Below, in pieces: positions 13,895 to 22,499 of a stretch of DNA of 64,000 nt; the first letter of the stretch is position 1; each line of letters starts with the position of its first letter. This DNA is from Salipiger abyssi (GTDB lineage Bacteria > Pseudomonadota > Alphaproteobacteria > Rhodobacterales > Rhodobacteraceae), in the NCBI RefSeq assembly GCF_017311415.1, contig NZ_JAEKIS010000008.1, positions 1-64,000 on the forward strand. Reading direction: 5' to 3'. A program made the position numbers and the translations under genes. The notes beneath the pieces are model-generated. The model was given only the letters and a program-made list of their open reading frames with translations, did not search any database and was not told where the DNA came from.

Positions 13895-14782
13895 TCAGTC
13901 GAGAAACCCTTCCGGCGGGGGCGTGCCCCACATATTGGCGCCGAGCTGGATATCCTCCCAGACCTTGCCGCTCTTTTGCGGAAATTCCTGGTGGTAGGGG
14001 CGCGGATCGTAGCAATCCAGCGCCTCATTCACCCGGTCCAGCTCGCAGAACAGCTCGATGATCTGCCCGTCGGCATTGCGGTGATAGGTCGAGATATTGT
14101 GCCCGATCCCATGCCGCACCGGCCCCCAGACCAGCGGAATGCGGTCCTGCGCCAGCCAGTCGCAGGCGTCGCGGATATGGGTCCAGTCGCGCAGCTCAAA
14201 GGCGATGTGGTGCATCTTGGTCTTCTGCCCCTGCACCAGATTGATGGTGTGGTGATCCGGGCCGCAGCGCAGGAAGGCAAAGAAATCGCCCATCCAGTCG
14301 CTGACCTTAAATCCCAGAACCTCGCAGTAGAATTTCACCGTCGATTGCACATCGGTGCAGTTATAGGCCACATGGCCCAGCTTGTTCGGCACGATGCCCT
14401 GCGGCTGAAACCCGATATTGGCGGTCTCGGCCGAGACGAAGGCCTCGATATTCGTGCCCTTGTTGTCGCTGAACACCAGCGCCTCGGAAATCGAGGGCTG
14501 CGGATCGGATTGGCGCTTGGCGCTCAGCCCATGGCTCTCGATCTGCCTGGCATACTCGCCCAGATCGGTGCCCGGCGGCAGCTGAAAACCCAGCGTGTCG
14601 CAGCGGGCTTCCGACCCCTTGCGCAGCACCACCGTGTGGTGATCGGCGCTGGCCGAGAGATAGGCGGCGGCGCTGTCGCGCGCGACGAGCGTCAGCCCCA
14701 TGATTTTGGTGTAATGCTCGATCTGTGCGTCCAGATCGGGGGTTTCAAAGACCGCATAGACGATACGGTTGACGGTGATCAT
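13895..14782 (-). CDS. Two-domain VOC enzyme, type I extradiol ring-cleavage dioxygenase-like
   Basis: This 295-residue protein has two VOC modules. The C-terminal one contains the candidate Fe/Mn ligands His in KLGHVAYNC, His in KMHHIAFEL and Glu in DGQIIELFCE, in the order and spacing of type I extradiol dioxygenases (BphC/XylE superfamily). RHGIGHNISTYHRNADGQII resembles the extradiol signature but has Ala where Pro is usual, a variation seen in outlying members. It should open a catechol-like or trihydroxybenzene ring next to one hydroxyl. The neighbouring FAH-type hydrolase would then act on the ring-opened product. The substrate is inferred from context only. Confidence 0.75.
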   Translation of the reverse strand: MITVNRIVYAVFETPDLDAQIEHYTKIMGLTLVARDSAAAYLSASADHHTVVLRKGSEARCDTLGFQLPPGTDLGEYARQIESHGLSAKRQSDPQPSISEALVFSDNKGTNIEAFVSAETANIGFQPQGIVPNKLGHVAYNCTDVQSTVKFYCEVLGFKVSDWMGDFFAFLRCGPDHHTINLVQGQKTKMHHIAFELRDWTHIRDACDWLAQDRIPLVWGPVRHGIGHNISTYHRNADGQIIELFCELDRVNEALDCYDPRPYHQEFPQKSGKVWEDIQLGANMWGTPPPEGFLD

Positions 14783-14794
14783 GAGTGTCCTCCC

Positions 14795-15673
14795 TCAGAC
14801 GAATGTGTTTTCCAGCGTACCCAGCCCCTCGACGGTGACGCGTGCCACATCGCCGGGTTTGAGGAATTCCTGCGGATCGCGGCCAAAGCCCACGCCCGCC
14901 GGGGTTCCAGTGGCGATGATGTCGCCGGGCTCCAGTGTCATCATCCCGGCCAGATGCCGCAGGATGTCGGCGACGCCGAAGATCATCCGCCCGGTATTGG
15001 ATTTCTGCTTCACCACACCGTTGACGGTCAGTTCGATGTCGAGATCGCCGGGGTCGGCCACATAGCGCGCCGGGGTGATCCAGGGGCCCGTGGGCTGGAA
15101 CTTGTCCCAGGATTTCTGCATCACCCAGTCGATGCCCACGAAGGGCCGGTTGTGAATCCAGTCCCGCGCCGAAAGGTCGTTCAGCACGGTATAGCCCGCC
15201 ACCGCCTCCAGCGGATCGCCCTTGTCCGAGGGGCCGTAGCGGCGGCCCATGACGATGCCCAGCTCCGCCTCCCAATCGTACATCTTGGCGCCCTCGGGCA
15301 GCGGAATCTCTTCGCCATGCGCGGCGAGACAGGTCTGCGGGCGCATGAAGCCGTAGGGAAACTCCGGCAGGTGGGTGACCTTCATCTCTTCGAGATGGTC
15401 GTGGTAATTGGTGCCGATGCAGACCAGCTTGCGCGGATTGGCGATGGGCGTCTCATAGGCCAGCGTTTCCGGGTCGAGCCCGTCACCGCTCACATTCTCG
15501 CAGGCGGTGGCGATCTCGTCCTCATAGTGCGGCCAGTCGGCAAAGACCGCCTCCAAGGTCTCAGGCGCCCTCTCGCCCAGAAGCGCGGCGAGCGTATGGG
15601 CACGGCCCGCCACGAGCACCATCGGTGTCGCCGAGCCGTCGATCCGCGCCGTTCCCAGCTTGTACTCCGTCAT
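14795..15673 (-). CDS. Fumarylacetoacetate hydrolase (FAH) family protein
   Basis: The protein has 292 residues from MTEYKLGTARID. Characteristic FAH motifs are KLVCIGTNYHDHLEEM, PYGFMRPQTCLAAHGEEIPLP, DWEAELGIVMGRR (metal ligands E-x-E region), GYTVLNDLSARD and GDIIATGTPAGVGFGR. Members hydrolyse C-C bonds of acylpyruvates or act as decarboxylases/hydratases (for example gentisate and homoprotocatechuate routes). The open frame is longer, but the domain and the usual start lie at 15673. It lies 12 bp from the extradiol-type gene and 17 bp from the dehydrogenase gene, so they form an operon. Likely role: hydrolysis of the ring-cleavage product. Confidence 0.9.
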   Translation of the reverse strand: MTEYKLGTARIDGSATPMVLVAGRAHTLAALLGERAPETLEAVFADWPHYEDEIATACENVSGDGLDPETLAYETPIANPRKLVCIGTNYHDHLEEMKVTHLPEFPYGFMRPQTCLAAHGEEIPLPEGAKMYDWEAELGIVMGRRYGPSDKGDPLEAVAGYTVLNDLSARDWIHNRPFVGIDWVMQKSWDKFQPTGPWITPARYVADPGDLDIELTVNGVVKQKSNTGRMIFGVADILRHLAGMMTLEPGDIIATGTPAGVGFGRDPQEFLKPGDVARVTVEGLGTLENTFV

Positions 15674-15690
15674 CGTGTTTGTCCTTTTCG

Positions 15691-16578
15691 TCATTTTCCG
15701 GGAACGGGCAGCCCAGCCGCCGAGGCGACAGCGGCGTAAAGCGAGGCGACATCGGTGTCGCCGTAACCGGCGGCGATGGCGCGGTCGTAAAGCGGTACGG
15801 CACTCGACAGCACCGGCATCGGGCAATCCGCATCGGCGCCCGCCGTCTCGATCAGGTGCAGATCCTTGGCCAGCATCGCGGTCGAACCCAGCACCTTGTC
15901 CCAGTCGCCACTGGCCATCCGGCCCGCCCGCGCCTGGAATTGCAGCGACGTGCCCGCTCCGCCGCGCAGCGCCTCGATCAGCCGCGCCTGGTCGAGCCCC
16001 ATCTTGGCGCCAAAGGCCAGCGTCTCGGCGGTGGCCGCGAGATTGATCCCCACCAGCAGGTTGGCGCAGAGCTTGGCCTTCATCGCGGCGCCGAAACCGC
16101 CCATGTAAAACAGGTTCTCGGTCAGCGTCTCCAACACCGGGCGCGCCGTCTCGAACGCCGCCTCGTCACCGCTGAGCAGAAAGGTCGCGCTGCGCGCCGC
16201 CACCATCGGGGGCAGCCCGCTGATCGCGCCATCGAGCAGGACCCCGCCCTTTGCCTCGACCATCGCCGCCTCGCGCGCCTTGGCCGCTTCGGAAAGAGTG
16301 GAAAGCTCCACCACGATCTTGCCGGTGCAGTCGCCGCCGGCGATCCCCTCGGCGCCCGAGATCACCTCGGCCAGTGCGTCGTCGGACGGGATGCAGCACA
16401 GAATGATATCCGCCTGCTCCGCCACATCGCGCGGCGAATCCGCCATCTTCCCTCCGAGCGCGATGAAGTCCTCACCCGCGCTTCGCCGGTAGCCCAGCAC
16501 CTCATGTCCGTGTGCGATCAGGTTCCTGGTCATCGGCAATCCCATATTGCCGAGACCGATCAGTCCAACCTTGCTCAT
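15691..16578 (-). CDS. NAD(P)-dependent beta-hydroxyacid dehydrogenase (3-hydroxyisobutyrate dehydrogenase family)
   Basis: This 295-residue protein has the Rossmann motif VGLIGLGNMGLPMTRNLIAHG at the N-terminus, the substrate-binding stretch LLDGAISGLPPMVAARSATF, and the catalytic-lysine helix FGAAMKAKLCANLLVGINLA, as in 3-hydroxyisobutyrate / tartronate semialdehyde / 6-phosphogluconate-type dehydrogenases. The start at 16578 follows GGAGGAGTGGC. It is the first gene of the minus-strand operon (dehydrogenase, FAH, extradiol, cupin, SnoaL), downstream of the palindrome at 16714-16737. Substrate unknown; oxidation or reduction of a short hydroxyacid derived from ring cleavage is likely. Confidence 0.88.
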   Translation of the reverse strand: MSKVGLIGLGNMGLPMTRNLIAHGHEVLGYRRSAGEDFIALGGKMADSPRDVAEQADIILCCIPSDDALAEVISGAEGIAGGDCTGKIVVELSTLSEAAKAREAAMVEAKGGVLLDGAISGLPPMVAARSATFLLSGDEAAFETARPVLETLTENLFYMGGFGAAMKAKLCANLLVGINLAATAETLAFGAKMGLDQARLIEALRGGAGTSLQFQARAGRMASGDWDKVLGSTAMLAKDLHLIETAGADADCPMPVLSSAVPLYDRAIAAGYGDTDVASLYAAVASAAGLPVPGK

Positions 16579-16713
16579 GCCACTCCTCCTCCGGGCAGGC
16601 GTCGTTGTCGCGGGCGGCATTTGGTGCGCCCTATGTAGAGGCGTTCCAGACCGCTCTCCCCTGCAAAATCCGGAACACCGCGCCGCAGGATCTGCGGCGA
16701 CTCGAGTCGATTA

Positions 16714-16737
16714 TTGGAAATTATTTATAATTTCCAA
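16714..16737. promoter_or_regulatory. 24-bp palindrome, predicted operator of the 16578-13014 operon
   Basis: TTGGAAATTAT and ATAATTTCCAA are perfect 11-bp arms separated by TT. The site lies 136 bp upstream of the first gene of the operon, in an AT-rich island. A TTGACA on the minus strand (16771-16766) lies just upstream, so the palindrome would cover the transcription start of a minus-strand promoter. A further TTCCAAATTAT half-site is at about 16801-16811. The related motif ahead of the SDR operon points to the GntR protein at 12035 as a common regulator. Confidence 0.6.
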
Positions 16738-16857
16738 ATTATGGGTATCACCGGAAATCGGGAGCTGTCAACAAAGATACAGAAGAATCTGGACCGATTG
16801 TTCCAAATTATCGTGTGATCGGGGAAACCCGCTCACGGCGACCCTTTTCCATCCTCG

Positions 16858-16897
16858 AAAACCAGAGCGCGGCGCCCCTTTCCAGAGACGCCGCGCT
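16858..16897 (-). terminator. Rho-independent-like terminator after the TRAP/Usp operon
   Basis: AGCGCGGCG (16866-16874) and CGCCGCGCT (16889-16897) form a perfect 9-bp GC-rich stem. On the minus strand it is followed by CTGGTTTTCG, a short T-run. It lies about 30 bp after the Usp stop codon. The rest of 16579-16928 carries the operator described separately and no gene. Confidence 0.6.
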
Positions 16898-16928
16898 TCT
16901 GTTTCTACCGCAAGAAATCGCCAGTTTC

Positions 16929-17756
16929 TTAGTGCGACATCAGCACCGGAACACGCGCACTGCGCAGCACCTCATGGGTCACACCGCCGAACATGTCCTG
17001 CGAAAATTTGCTGTGCTCATAAGCGCCCATCACAATGAGCTTCGCGCCGATCTCGTCTGCTGTGGCCTCGATAAGCTGGGCGATGCTCTGATGCCGGGGC
17101 CGCTTGTGCAGATGCAGCGCCTCGACATCGTGGCGTTGCAGATGCGTGACGATCCCCCCACCGGGCGGCGGCGCCTCGGGCTCGGCGCCCACGGTCAGCA
17201 CGGTGACCCGGCGGCGGTCGGTCTCGAAAATCGCCATCGCGTCATTGAGCGCCCGGGCTGCCGAGCGCTTGCCGTCCCAGGCGACGAGCGCGTGATCGGC
17301 CAAACCCGGCGCGTTATAACCATCGGGCACGATCAGCACCGGGCGCCCGCTGCGCAGCGCCAGCATGTCGGGGCTGGCGGCGCGATGTTCTTCGTTGGGC
17401 AGATGCGACTGCGCGCCTGTCACCACCAGATCGTAGCTACGCGCGATCTGGCTCGGCGGCAAACTCCCCACCTCCCCCGGATCGAGAAACGCCACCCGCT
17501 CCGACAGCCCGGCCAGCGCCGCCTCTTCGTGGAAAAGCGCAATCGCCGCCTGCATGTCGTCGCTCTCGACCGTCTCCAGCTTTGCCCGCAGCTCTCCCGA
17601 CAGCCCGGCGCCGTAGCGGTCGATATAGGAGGGACCGTTGCGGAACACGCCGGTGAGCCAGCCATCGTGCTGGCGGACGATCTTCAGCGCGTGGCGCAGG
17701 CTGCTGAGAAAGGCGGCCTCGCCGCTATAGGCCAGAAGGATGTTCCGGAATGCCAT
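16929..17756 (-). CDS. Universal stress protein, tandem Usp domains
   Basis: This 275-residue protein is about twice the size of a single Usp domain. The first domain starts MAFRNILLAYSGEAAFLSSL; the second begins near HALVAWDGKRSAARALNDAM and ends KLIVMGAYEHSKFSQDMFGGVTHEVL, which carries the G-x2-x..G-G ATP-loop-like motif usual for the family. It follows the TRAP permease by 18 bp; Usp proteins are frequently encoded with TRAP transporters in Rhodobacterales and related bacteria, where one (TeaD) regulates transport. A similar role is possible here. Confidence 0.88.
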   Translation of the reverse strand: MAFRNILLAYSGEAAFLSSLRHALKIVRQHDGWLTGVFRNGPSYIDRYGAGLSGELRAKLETVESDDMQAAIALFHEEAALAGLSERVAFLDPGEVGSLPPSQIARSYDLVVTGAQSHLPNEEHRAASPDMLALRSGRPVLIVPDGYNAPGLADHALVAWDGKRSAARALNDAMAIFETDRRRVTVLTVGAEPEAPPPGGGIVTHLQRHDVEALHLHKRPRHQSIAQLIEATADEIGAKLIVMGAYEHSKFSQDMFGGVTHEVLRSARVPVLMSH

Positions 17757-17774
17757 ATGCGTCTCTCCCCCGCC

Positions 17775-19694
17775 TCAATGCCCGTTCTCGGGATGCGGCG
17801 CGCGCGCCAGCTCGGCCCGGCCCAGCCGCCAGAGCAGCGCCAGCGCCACGAAACCCGCTGCGTTGATCCAGAGCGTCCTGTCGCCGCCCACCCCCGGCGG
17901 CAGCAGCAGCGCCACACCGGCAAGCCCGGTCAGCACCCGGCGCAGCGCCCCGGTCGGCCCATGCAGCCAGCCCACGAACGCCGCCGAGATCGCATAGACC
18001 CCCAGCACCGCCGTCACCACCGCCAGCGCGATCTGCATCGGCTCACCGATCAGCAAGAGCGCCGGCGAGAAGACGAAGAGGAAGGGCACGATATACGCGG
18101 TCCAGCCAAAGCGCATGGATTCCCAGGCGGTGGCCATGGGCGGCGCCTTGGCGATGGCGGCGGCAAAGAACGCGCCGATGCCGATGGGCGGCGTCACCAT
18201 GGACATCATCCCGAGGTAGAAAATGAAGAGATGGGCCGCAATAGGCTCGACTCCCGACTGCACCAGCGAGGGCGCGATCAGCACCGCCAGCAGCAGGTAG
18301 ACCCCCACCGTCGGCATGCCCATGCCCAGCACCAGGCAGACCACGGCAGAGATCAGCAGCAGCGTCAGCAGGCTGCCCTTGCCCAGCCCCACCAGCGCGA
18401 AGGTGGCGGCAAAACCGAGGCCCGTGACGTTCAGCACGCCGATGATGAACCCCGCCGCCGCCGAGATCATGATGATATCGACAATGGAAAAGCCGGTCTC
18501 CTGCGCCGCGCTCCAGAGCTCGCGCAGCTTCATCCGGGTGGCGCCGTAGCCGGTGGTGAGCCCGATCCCCAGCGCCATCGCCCCGCCCCAGAGCGCGGCG
18601 GTCTCGGCGCGCTGGTTGAACCAGAAGAGCGCCGCGACAATGGCCGCGAAAGGCAGGATAAAGACCCAACCCTTGCCCAGAACGGCGCGCGTGGCGGGAA
18701 TGTCCTCGGTATCCAGCGGACGGATCTGCTGCTTCGCCGCCTGAAGATCGGCCTGCGCAAAGAGCGCCACGTAGTAGAGCAGCGCCGGCACGATGGCGGC
18801 CACGACGATCTCGGAATAGGGTTTTTGCAGGATATCGGCCATCAGGAAGGCCACCGCCCCCATCACCGGCGGCGCGATCTGCCCGCCGGTCGAGGCCACG
18901 GCCTCCACCGCAGCGGCGGTGGTGCGGCGAAAGCCCGACTGCACCATGAGCCGGATCGTCACCACGCCGGTGGCGACGATATTCGACACCACCACGCCCG
19001 AGATCGACCCGAAAAGCCCCGAGGCCACGATCGAGATCTTGGCCGCGCCGCCGCGCTGCCGGCCCATGGTGGCCATGGCGATATCGTTGAAGAACTCCGC
19101 CCCGCCCGAGCGCAGCAGGAGCTGGCCAAAGAGCACGAAGGCCACCACCACCGTCGCCGCCACGTTCAGCGTCAGCCCCAGCAGCCCGTTGGGATCGAAG
19201 GCGAGATAGACCGCCATGCGCTCCGGCGCGACCTGGCGGGTTTGCAGCACGCCCGGCACCAGATGCCCGATCAGCCCGTAGCCGACGATGACCGCGACCA
19301 CGATGACCAGCGTCCAGCCCACCGTGCGCCGCAGCCCCTCCAGCACCAGCAGGAACAGCGCGGCCCCGGTGATCAGCGCGTCGGCGGGCAGGCTCATGGC
19401 ACGCGACACGAGGCCCGGATAGGCCACAGCCACGTAGAGCCCCAGCCCGAGCCCCGCCAGCGCCAGCAGCCAGTCGAGCGGCGCGCCGGGGCGGTCCTGC
19501 TTGCGGGCGGGTTTGGTCAGGAACACCAGCGCGAGGCTGAGACCCAGCACCAGCGCGAGGAACTGCTCGGTGTAATAGGAATAGCCCAGCCGCGAGGGCA
19601 GGTCGGCGGCCTGAAACACGGTCAGAACCGTGAGCAGGCCCGCGAGGATCCCGACGATCAGCGGTTTGGACTCGGTGCCGGTCTGATGGTCCAC
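17775..19694 (-). CDS. TRAP transporter fused permease (DctQM type, TAXI class)
   Basis: This 639-residue, strongly hydrophobic protein has about 17 or more predicted membrane segments. The N-terminal part (SKPLIVGILAGLLTVLTVFQ to about residue 150) corresponds to the small DctQ-like subunit, and the remainder to the large DctM permease (SGVVVSNIVATGVVTIRLMV, TGGQIAPPVMGAVAFLMADI, GMGMPTVGVYLLLAVLIAPS, PPIGIGAFFAAAIAK). This fused form goes with TAXI-type binding proteins; one is encoded immediately upstream. It acts in the inner membrane as a Na+-driven importer. Neighbouring CoA-ligase and hydroxylase genes suggest an aromatic acid substrate. Confidence 0.92.
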   Translation of the reverse strand: MDHQTGTESKPLIVGILAGLLTVLTVFQAADLPSRLGYSYYTEQFLALVLGLSLALVFLTKPARKQDRPGAPLDWLLALAGLGLGLYVAVAYPGLVSRAMSLPADALITGAALFLLVLEGLRRTVGWTLVIVVAVIVGYGLIGHLVPGVLQTRQVAPERMAVYLAFDPNGLLGLTLNVAATVVVAFVLFGQLLLRSGGAEFFNDIAMATMGRQRGGAAKISIVASGLFGSISGVVVSNIVATGVVTIRLMVQSGFRRTTAAAVEAVASTGGQIAPPVMGAVAFLMADILQKPYSEIVVAAIVPALLYYVALFAQADLQAAKQQIRPLDTEDIPATRAVLGKGWVFILPFAAIVAALFWFNQRAETAALWGGAMALGIGLTTGYGATRMKLRELWSAAQETGFSIVDIIMISAAAGFIIGVLNVTGLGFAATFALVGLGKGSLLTLLLISAVVCLVLGMGMPTVGVYLLLAVLIAPSLVQSGVEPIAAHLFIFYLGMMSMVTPPIGIGAFFAAAIAKAPPMATAWESMRFGWTAYIVPFLFVFSPALLLIGEPMQIALAVVTAVLGVYAISAAFVGWLHGPTGALRRVLTGLAGVALLLPPGVGGDRTLWINAAGFVALALLWRLGRAELARAPHPENGH

Positions 19695-19777
19695 GAAAGC
19701 GCCTCCTTGTGCTGGAAGAGTGCCGGAAAAGGCAGGGCACGCGCGCGCCCTGCCCCGGATCGGTCAGGCAAGCCGGA

Positions 19778-20746
19778 TCAGCCGGCGGGCGACATCTCGA
19801 TCCCGCGCGCCTCAAAGAACGCCTTGGCGCCGGGGTGATACTCGACCCCCGGATAGGCCTTGTAGGCGGTCTCCAAGTTCAGCGCGCGCAGCGGCGGATA
19901 GGCCTCGCCGATGGCCTCTTTCTGGTCGAAGACCACGGCCAGAAGCTGCTCGATCTTCTCGTCCGGCACATGTGCGCCGGCGAGCAGCACATTGTCCCAG
20001 GTGACGAACTGCATCGGCTCGGCCACGCCCACGCGCACCGGCGCCGGGGTCACTTCGGTGAAGTAGAAGGCGGGGCGCACCTCTTGGATCTTGGCCAGCG
20101 TTTCGTCATTGGCCTCGACACTCAGAAAACGCACGCCGCCGACCGACGCGTCGACCTCGGCCACTTTCGGCCCGCCCACCGCGAAAAACGCGCTGTCGAC
20201 CCGGCCCGACGCCATGTCGTCGGAGCCGCGGATCAGTTCCGGCACCGGCACCTGTTTCACATCGTCCCAGCTCAGCCCCCCGGCGGCGAGGATGGCCGAG
20301 ATATGCGAGCGCGCGATGGGAAAGGCATCCCAGCCCGAGGGCACGCTTTTGCCCTTGAGATCCGCGACCGATGTCATGCCGGAGCTTTCCTTGACATAGA
20401 GCCCGACCGGGAACGGGTTGATCCGCGCCACCACCCGCAGGTTCGGCATTGCCATGCGATACTCGCCCGAGCCTTCGACGGCGGTGATCACATCGTTGAC
20501 ATCGTTGAGCGAAAACTCCGCAAGCTGGTCGTTGACCGCCTGCATCATCTGCGCATTGCCGCCATAGGGCTGCACCACCAGCGCCATGGCGCCGCTGTCG
20601 CGTGCCTCGCCGGCGATCACCGTGGCCATAGTGTTCCAGACCGAGCCCTGCGGCGGGGTCGAGAAGGACATGACCTGCGCCTGTGCGCCGGCGCCGAGCC
20701 CGGCGACAAAGGCCGTGGCCAGGCAGATGCTCCTGAAAATCGTCAT
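19778..20746 (-). CDS. TAXI-family TRAP transporter solute-binding protein
   Basis: This 322-residue protein has a clear signal peptide (MTIFRSICLATAFVAGLGAG, cleavage after AQA). The mature part has TAXI-type features: SFSTPPQGSVWNTMATVIAG, MMQAVNDQLAEFSLNDVND, then LRVVARINPFPVGLYVKESS and GKSVPSGWDAFPIARSHISA. It binds the substrate in the periplasm and delivers it to the DctQM permease at 17775-19694. It lies between the permease and the CoA ligase in one minus-strand operon, so its ligand is probably the acid activated by that ligase. Confidence 0.9.
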   Translation of the reverse strand: MTIFRSICLATAFVAGLGAGAQAQVMSFSTPPQGSVWNTMATVIAGEARDSGAMALVVQPYGGNAQMMQAVNDQLAEFSLNDVNDVITAVEGSGEYRMAMPNLRVVARINPFPVGLYVKESSGMTSVADLKGKSVPSGWDAFPIARSHISAILAAGGLSWDDVKQVPVPELIRGSDDMASGRVDSAFFAVGGPKVAEVDASVGGVRFLSVEANDETLAKIQEVRPAFYFTEVTPAPVRVGVAEPMQFVTWDNVLLAGAHVPDEKIEQLLAVVFDQKEAIGEAYPPLRALNLETAYKAYPGVEYHPGAKAFFEARGIEMSPAG

Positions 20747-20774
20747 TGCGTTTCCTCCCTTTTCAATCCTGCGG

Positions 20775-22394
20775 TCAGCCAGCGACCAGCGCCTGACGGT
20801 CGATCTTGCCGGTGCCGGTCTTGGGCAGCTCGGCCACGTATTCGAACAGCCTTGGCGACTTGAACGGCGTGAGCTGTGCCTTGACGTAATCGCGCAGTTT
20901 CAGTGTCTGTTCGTCGCTCGCCGCCACGCCCGCGACGAGGCTGACAATGGCCCGCAACGCCATGCGCTTGTCGGCAAGCTGCACCGCCAGCACCGCGCAT
21001 TCATGCACATCCGGGTGCTCGTTCAGACAGCGCTCGACCTCCAGCGGCCAGACCCATTGCCCGGAGACCTTGATCAGATCGTCGGCGCGGCCCTGGAAGT
21101 AATAGAACCCGTCGCGTTCGATGAAGCGGTCGCCGGTATAGATCCAGTCGCCGCGCATGGTCTCGGCGGTCTTGTCCGGGCGGTTCCAGTAGGTCGGCGC
21201 CGAGGAATGCCCGCGCACGAACATCACCCCCTCCTCGCCCGGCTCGGCCGGCACGCCGTCCGGTGTCTCCAGCCGCACCTCATAGCCCGGCACCCGCGCC
21301 CCCGCCGCGCCGATCCGGTGATCGTCAAGCGCGTTCGACAGATACACATGCAGCAGTTCGGTGGAGCCCAGCCCCTCGGTCGGCCCATGGCCCACCAGCT
21401 CTTTCCAGGTGTTATAGACATCTTCCGACAGGATCTCGGCGGCTGACATGGACTGGCGCAGCGAGCTCAGATCATGCGCCTCCAGCGCGGCACTGCGGGC
21501 GAGCGCCGTATAGAGCGTCGGCAGGCCGAACAGCACCGTCGGGCGATAGATCTCGATGGCGCCCAGCACCACGTCGGGGCGCGGCTGGCCCGGCATGAAC
21601 AGCGTCGTCGCGCCGGTGCAGAACGGAAAGACCAGCGAATTGCCGAACCCGTAGGCGAAATAGGCCTTGGGCACGGAATAGCAGATATCGTCCTCGCGCA
21701 GCTTGAGGATATGGTCGCCGAAACTCTGCTGGATATAGGCCATGTCGTGATGCAGATGCACGATGCCCTTGGGCCGCCCGGTGGAGCCCGAGGAATACAT
21801 CCAGAACGCCATGTCGTCGGGGCCGGTATCGGCGGCCTCCAGCTCGGTCCCGTGGCCGTCGAGGAAGGTCGCCGCCCCGATCCGGCCCGGCCCGGTCACA
21901 TCGCCATTGGTGACCACGATGGTCTCCAGCTGCGTGCCCTTCAGCGTGTCGCCGGAAAAGATCGCCGACAGCTCCGCATCGACCACCGCATAGCGTGCCT
22001 CGGTATCCTGAAGGAAATATTGCAGCACGTCCGGACGGGTCTGGATATTGAGCAGAACCGGCACGAACCCTGCCCGAACCGCACCAAAGAACGCAGCCGC
22101 AAAGGCCGGCGTGTCGTCGAGAAAGAACGCGATCCGCTCGCCGCGCGCCAGCCCGGCATCGGCAAATGCATTGCCCCAGCGCGCCGCCTCGGCGATCAGC
22201 TCGGCATAGCTCATATGCCCAAGCGGGCCGATCACGGCGGTCTTGTCGGGGTTCCGGCTCAGGTTCTGCCAGAGGATTTCGGACCCGTTCGGGTGATCGG
22301 CCTTCACATAGCCGATCTCGTCGGCGCCGGGGGTGCGCTCGGCGACGGGGTCGGGGATGGCGCCGGTCGCATGTGTGCTGGTCATATCCGTCAT
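20775..22394 (-). CDS. Benzoate-CoA ligase family AMP-forming ligase
   Basis: This 539-residue protein has the ANL-superfamily P-loop-like motif MYSSGSTGRPKGIVHLHHDM, the benzoate-ligase-typical YSVPKAYFAYGFGNSLVFPF, the adenine/ribose motif YTGDRFIERDGFYYFQGRAD and the C-terminal catalytic Lys in LPKTGTGKIDRQAL. The family activates benzoate, 2-aminobenzoate or hydroxybenzoates with ATP and CoA. Its operon partner, a salicylyl-CoA-5-hydroxylase-like flavoprotein, and the divergent thioesterase suggest salicylate or a related ortho-substituted benzoate as substrate. ATG at 22394 is used; a second ATG three codons on is also possible. Confidence 0.88.
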   Translation of the reverse strand: MTDMTSTHATGAIPDPVAERTPGADEIGYVKADHPNGSEILWQNLSRNPDKTAVIGPLGHMSYAELIAEAARWGNAFADAGLARGERIAFFLDDTPAFAAAFFGAVRAGFVPVLLNIQTRPDVLQYFLQDTEARYAVVDAELSAIFSGDTLKGTQLETIVVTNGDVTGPGRIGAATFLDGHGTELEAADTGPDDMAFWMYSSGSTGRPKGIVHLHHDMAYIQQSFGDHILKLREDDICYSVPKAYFAYGFGNSLVFPFCTGATTLFMPGQPRPDVVLGAIEIYRPTVLFGLPTLYTALARSAALEAHDLSSLRQSMSAAEILSEDVYNTWKELVGHGPTEGLGSTELLHVYLSNALDDHRIGAAGARVPGYEVRLETPDGVPAEPGEEGVMFVRGHSSAPTYWNRPDKTAETMRGDWIYTGDRFIERDGFYYFQGRADDLIKVSGQWVWPLEVERCLNEHPDVHECAVLAVQLADKRMALRAIVSLVAGVAASDEQTLKLRDYVKAQLTPFKSPRLFEYVAELPKTGTGKIDRQALVAG

Positions 22395-22499
22395 CTGGTC
22401 TCCGTGACGTCGGCAAACGGGGGCCGTGGGGCGCCCGCCAAAGGCGCCCTGCCCCTCTCGTTGCAGGGGTTGAGAGAACCGGGGGCCGCGCCCCCGCGT

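Noticed and set aside
16815-19838. 1007-residue open frame on the + strand opposite the TRAP genes
   Set aside because: It is an antisense frame in GC-rich DNA, very rich in Arg, His, Gln and Gly without any domain. The minus strand codes for well recognised Usp and TRAP proteins there.
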